Shown piece after piece: positions 59,706 to 64,000 of a DNA stretch of 64,000 nucleotides. Every line of letters begins with the position of its first letter. Position 1 is the first letter of the stretch. The position numbers were made by a program, and so were the translations under genes. The DNA is from Morinoia aosen (Eukaryota > Arthropoda > Malacostraca > Amphipoda > Talitridae), in contig CM059568.1 of NCBI GenBank assembly GCA_030386875.1, positions 12,696,316 to 12,760,315 on the forward strand. The letters are read 5' to 3'. The notes beneath the pieces were generated by a model. That model had not been told where the DNA came from and made no database searches. It saw only the letters and a list, made by a program, of their open reading frames with translations.

Positions 59706-61130
59706 GGCCTGCAGCATTTCGGTGTGAACTTCCCATCTATCAGAAATTTTAATTTTCCTGAAATTTCTGTTAGAAAATTAGAAACTATTTCATTTTACGT
59801 TTGCTAAGCCATTCGTATATTCATCTTACTTATTTCTGTCGACAACAACGAGCACCACAACCGTCAGTTCAATGCAGCAGAACGAACGTTCTTTCCATAA
59901 TTAGGAGTATTTCCTCATCTTTATTTTGTTTTTGTTTTTCTCTTTTCTGTATTAATATTTAACGTCCGTATGACAAATATACCATGAAATACATTTTGTG
60001 TGTACACCAATAAACAGGTTTATAGATGTGAGGGTTGTGCAAAGTTTTTAATGAATTAAATTTTGGCTAACGTTGTCTCGCTATTTCAAAATCATTCTCG
60101 AAGATGTTTTTAATCGATTTTCGGCTGAGCTGGGGGGAGGGGGTAATATAAGCATTTCATTTATTCTTTTTATTTTTTTCCGTGCGTTCAGCGCACACTA
60201 GCACTGAACTTTCAAATCTGAAAAAACTCTAAATTTCTGTAATTAAAATTATTATTTTGGATCATTGCCTAATCTACCTATAAGTGCCAAATTTTGTGAA
60301 TATTCTCCACTCAGATGTGATATCCGGCCACAATGTTACTCCATTTTATCCCATGTACACATGTCCGTATAATGCTGAAGAGTTGTGTTGTTTCTTGACT
60401 GTAACCTGAGTTTTCTTAAAAATTTCTATGAAGAAATTAAAAAACAGTTCATTTTTATGTTTTTCGAAGTCTTCTTTTCCTTTTAGTCTTTTTTTGCGAA
60501 AAATTTCTTAGGATTACAGTGAGCTCAACTGTCATTTTCTGTGTAGTAGATGGTAGGTTGTTTTTATCTTTTTATTTTCTATATGTATTTTTTTCTTTTA
60601 TTTCATTTTCAATAAGTATATATATTAATATGTGTGTGTACGTGTCTAGGTATATATATGTATTTACATAAATAGATATACATGTTTCTATTTCATTTCT
60701 TTACGCAAAAACCATCCGGTTAATAAATTTTATTGCACTAGCGAAATGATTTAAAAATAGATCTATCACTACCCAAAAGGACGTTTCTGTGAATCGGATT
60801 AATGACAAATATAATTGATGAAATAAAGTGCAATTTGAGCATATGAATCGTGGTAAAATTATCTTTCGGTCCGCAGGTTGTACAAGCTATGAATTTTGAT
60901 GTTGAGTATATGTTTGTTTACCATTTCTGCCAATATTTTGTAGATATTTGTCAATCATGAGTGGTAACCGGCTTACACTGTATCTCTATTTTATCCCATG
61001 TACCCATGTCCGCATGATGTTGAGGTGAATATCGAGAAGATATGAAATATTTTTTTGCTGTTGATAGGGCTTCGCATATTTTTAGGGCATATTTTTCATT
61101 TCTCATACAACTACCCTTGACAGAGATAGA
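59706..61130. other. 3' region of the retrotransposon and AT-rich spacer with a duplication
   Basis: 59706 to about 60020 may be the 3' UTR (AATAAA-type signal near 60010); its end is not clear. Further on, 60271-60385 and 60913-61025 are related direct copies sharing ATTTTATCCCATGTAC and CATGTCCG, about 640 bp apart. An AT/GT microsatellite lies at 60617-60665. Confidence 0.5.
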
Positions 61131-61651
61131 CTATTGGCACGCCACGTATAGCTTGTCTATTAGTACGCCTCGTATATTTTGTCTATTAATATGCCTCGTA
61201 TGGTCTATCTATTTGTACACCTCTGATAGCTTGTCTATTAGTACACCTCGTATGGTTTGCCTATTTTTATGCCTCGTATGGCTTATCTATTTGTACACCT
61301 CGGATGGTTTGTTAATTAGTTCTCCTAGTATAGAATTTTTGTTAGACTATTAGCCCACCACGAATGATTTGTCTATTAGTACGCCTCGTATATTTTGTCA
61401 ATTAATATGCCTCGTTTGGTCTATCTATTTGTACACCTCTGATAGTCTGTCTATTAGTACAACTCGTATAGTTTGTCTATTATTATGCCTCGTATGGCTT
61501 ATCTACTTGTACACCTCGGATGGTTTGTCAATTAGTACTCCTCGTATGGAACATTTGTTTCAGGATGTCCTATATTAAGAAACTTTTAAAAGCCAATATG
61601 TTGGCATGTATCTCATGTAACAACTTGTAAAATAAACATTTTTTTTCTTAA
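61131..61651 (+). mobile_element. SINE-like element, copy 2, with longer internal minisatellite
   Basis: About 14 units of a 26-29 bp repeat (AGTACGCCTCGTATGGTTTG and variants ACACCTCGGATGG, ATGCCTCGTATGG) are followed by the same 3' part as at 10585-10685 (AAAAGCCAATATGTTGGCAT, then TCTCATGT, CAAC and AATAAAC) and a T-rich end. It has several times more repeat units than copy 1, so the internal array changes length. Frames at 61042-61353 and 61369-61578 come from the repeat. Confidence 0.72.
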
Positions 61652-63204
61652 ATGAGTGAAAACACTAGTTTGAAATGGAATTTTTTGGAACAGAAACTTT
61701 AGACGGTTCATCACCCAACGTCCAAAAATCAAACCCGTTTCAAAATTTGTGCTTGAATTACTGTAGTTTGCACTTCAAACGAAAACACGTGAGTGGTTCA
61801 CCGGCATTATATCAGTCCTACACACATCTCTTATTTTTCTAGAATGCATCTGAAATTTACATGTTTTATTTCGGTTAAATCGAATTAGCTTTAATTTAAC
61901 AATCATAACATATTTTTCTCCATAAATTAAACTCTTTATACGTGAGCCTATGAGTGCGCACTGTTAGAACCGTCATCAAATAAGATGCACGAAACATCAA
62001 AACACATTTAATTGCAATCTTGAGCCGCTGAAGCCTCGTGTTATTAACAACGAAGGTAAAAATCATGCCATTATTTACGTGCTTAAGCAGTGCAGCATCA
62101 CATTATATTTTGGACATTTTACGATAATATTTGGCGCCCTTTGTTTACCCCACGCATGTCTTTGGTGAGAAAATGCGAAGGTGGGGAAGTTCTGTAGGGT
62201 GACACGTGTTGATGTAGTACCCTTTAGTTTGTGTACCGTCTTTCCATTTGTGTTGAGGGACATGCCCCGAACCTCCGCTAATTTTTCCTGGACAGAGAGC
62301 TGAGAAATAACAGAACCTAAGAGTGTACGATCGATCCTCTTTTAAGTTTCTAGAACACAGCGTTCATTGCAAGCGCTTGGTATAAATTATATATGCTGGG
62401 GAGAATTCAACTTAGCTGATTACTTCTATCAATTATTTTGGAAGGGTCATAATTTTTCGAATATTTTATTAACTTCTGCGAAGTAAGCTAGCCATAATTC
62501 AGGAAGAAGGGCAAGTTATTCAATTTAATGTTATGTTTAACTAATGATCGATGGGACCAAGAGCCAAGTGTAATTCGACAGTTACGCAGCGAAGGTTCCC
62601 TGATGTACAACGCAGTTTGCTACTTGCATCTCGAACGTCAAAAAATAGGAAGAAAAACAGCTTGTTTCCAATGCGGATTCAAAAATCCCCAACCTTAGTT
62701 TTTCAAATGTTTTAACATAAAGATCTTTACTTGTAAACATTCAAAGGGATCATAACAGCGACGTCAATTGATGGGTAAAAGATTGAAGGAGAGTGCTTGA
62801 AAACGTAGTTCTTCATTTGGTTGAGTTATTTCAGGTTTAAATAATTCTGCATCTAAGGTTAAACGGTCGACGTTTCGGAAATTAGAAACTGTCATGTCAT
62901 GTAAATTTAAAGCATACGTTTAATAAATTAACATTGTACGGAACTGCAGTTCAACAGGTCCAATCACTGTATGTTTAACAGGTTTTTCAATAAAAGTGCA
63001 GGTTTGGAAGTGATTTGATGTAATGAAATGTACTTAATTCGTAAATCAAAGATGACGCCCAGGGATTGTCCCATTTCCATGCCATTTTCCTGCCAGAACT
63101 AATTGTAGATCCTACTTAATTATTTCAGCGACCTAATTGTGAGTTCAAGAATATTAACATAAACGCTGGTAAATGATAATTTCCAATACAGCCCAAGAGT
63201 AAAT
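61652..63204. other. Intergenic, nothing recognised
   Basis: No frame or repeat of note. CCGAAACGTCGACC on the minus strand near 62870 recalls the end of the Penelope-like 3' motif, but without the CTGATGA part. Confidence 0.5.
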
Positions 63205-63310
63205 AGTCACCGCCTGCATGCGTGTTTTTCGTTCGCCTAAGCGATTTAATCGTTTAAATCGCTTAGGGGGCAAAAAACATGCATTCAGTCTGCGAAAAAG
63301 TTAGACTGGG
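63205..63310. mobile_element. Palindromic MITE, family 1, copy h (left end lost)
   Basis: The inner left part (CGCCTGCATGCGTGTTTTTC) and the full right part (GCGAAAAAGTTAGACTGGG) are present, with TA next at 63311-63312. The left terminal 15-20 bp are replaced by unrelated sequence. The centre again doubles GCGATTTAA. Confidence 0.88.
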
Positions 63311-64000
63311 TAAGGAATTATTTCCAAAAACAGATATTCTTATTCGAGCTTGCATTGGCAGTGCATTGTCCCTTTGAAGCACAGGTCCGGTCGCTATGTG
63401 TGCCGGTGTTGGCCACGCCGCACAATATAGACAAGTGGTCCTCAAACAGATCTGCCCAGATGGTGTTACTCCCCCTCGCACGTTCGAGTTCCAGCGCGCA
63501 AACCTCTCACAGTAATTGCTTTACTGCCTTTTCAGTACATCAGGCACCAAAAAGCTCTTTCAGGAGTCACTGTTCTTTATTTTAAATTTTAGAGTACAAT
63601 TGTTTGTGTCGAAGTACCGAAATTGTCGGACCAGGGACCGGTACTTTAAAATAAAGACTCCTCGGCATTGTTACTTTTAAACACTGACCAGAGCATCACC
63701 TTCAGAGGAGCGAAGTGTACTCAAAATCACCTTCAAACTCCGCATGTGATCGTTGATGCTTAGCTTCAAAAGTTGTTTTATGAGGTCTTTTAAACATTCG
63801 TTAGATAAAATGGTTACTTTACTGCCATTAATGATTAACAATCTACGCTCGATAATCTACTCGAAGACCGTCTGCCACGGAAAAAGAACTAGGCCTTTTT
63901 GGAGACCCTCAAACTTGTGTTGCCTAACGAAAAGTATACGGAAGAAAGATCAATGATGCTGGTATTTTAGGTGACAGAAATTTTCTCGAAATATCAAAAC
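63311..64000. other. Intergenic with a GC-richer patch
   Basis: 63350-63510 is richer in G+C and has overlapping frames on both strands (minus 63263-63481, plus 63355-63585). Both are unidentified. The rest is AT-rich. Confidence 0.4.

Overview
The window is non-coding, AT-rich nuclear DNA from a eukaryote, probably an invertebrate animal and plausibly an arthropod. The reasons are the mix of decayed Tc1/mariner, Penelope-like and CR1/L2/Jockey-type elements, many short palindromic elements, about twenty unrelated tandem-repeat families, and a CCTAA-rich stretch resembling degraded arthropod-type telomeric repeat. I recognise no host protein gene and no tRNA or rRNA gene. Most open frames longer than 150 codons lie inside tandem arrays or transposon remnants.

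Layout. 1.45-3.94 kb: 33-bp minisatellite with a 528-bp higher-order duplication. 5.8-7.4 kb: two copies of a palindromic MITE family and one copy of a dispersed repeat (A). 9.5-10.9 kb: dead Tc1-type transposase on the minus strand, interrupted by a SINE-like element bounded by 32-bp direct repeats. 11.5-14.2 kb: a 21-bp array, a degenerate 95-bp repeat and a 210-bp palindrome. 16.1-17.55 kb: a 10-bp satellite. 18.2-22.3 kb: another MITE copy, a 745-bp inverted-repeat element and several minisatellites. 25.2-26.2 kb: tandem duplications. 27.67-28.18 kb: two palindromic elements close together. 31.2-32.5 kb: 34-bp and 87-bp repeats. 36.5-39.2 kb: a MITE, a 66-bp array, a Penelope-like remnant and another MITE. 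41.5-42.8 kb: a MITE and a mariner with near-perfect ends and an internally deleted transposase. 46.0-47.0 kb: 60-bp CCTAA-rich array. 48.7-49.75 kb: 22-bp and 30-bp arrays almost side by side. 55.55-56.87 kb: dispersed repeat B, broken at a TA by a 1.13-kb foldback element. 57.35-59.7 kb: a MITE and a 5'-truncated non-LTR reverse transcriptase. 61.1-61.65 kb: a second SINE-like copy. 63.2 kb: a final MITE copy.

Nothing here forms an operon or pathway. The story is one of mobile-element insertion and decay plus tandem-repeat growth. The best leads are the foldback element with its paralogous empty site, the eight-copy MITE family, the deleted mariner that could still encode a DNA-binding-only peptide, and the internal structure of the arrays. 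Species identity and family names would need database searches that I could not run.
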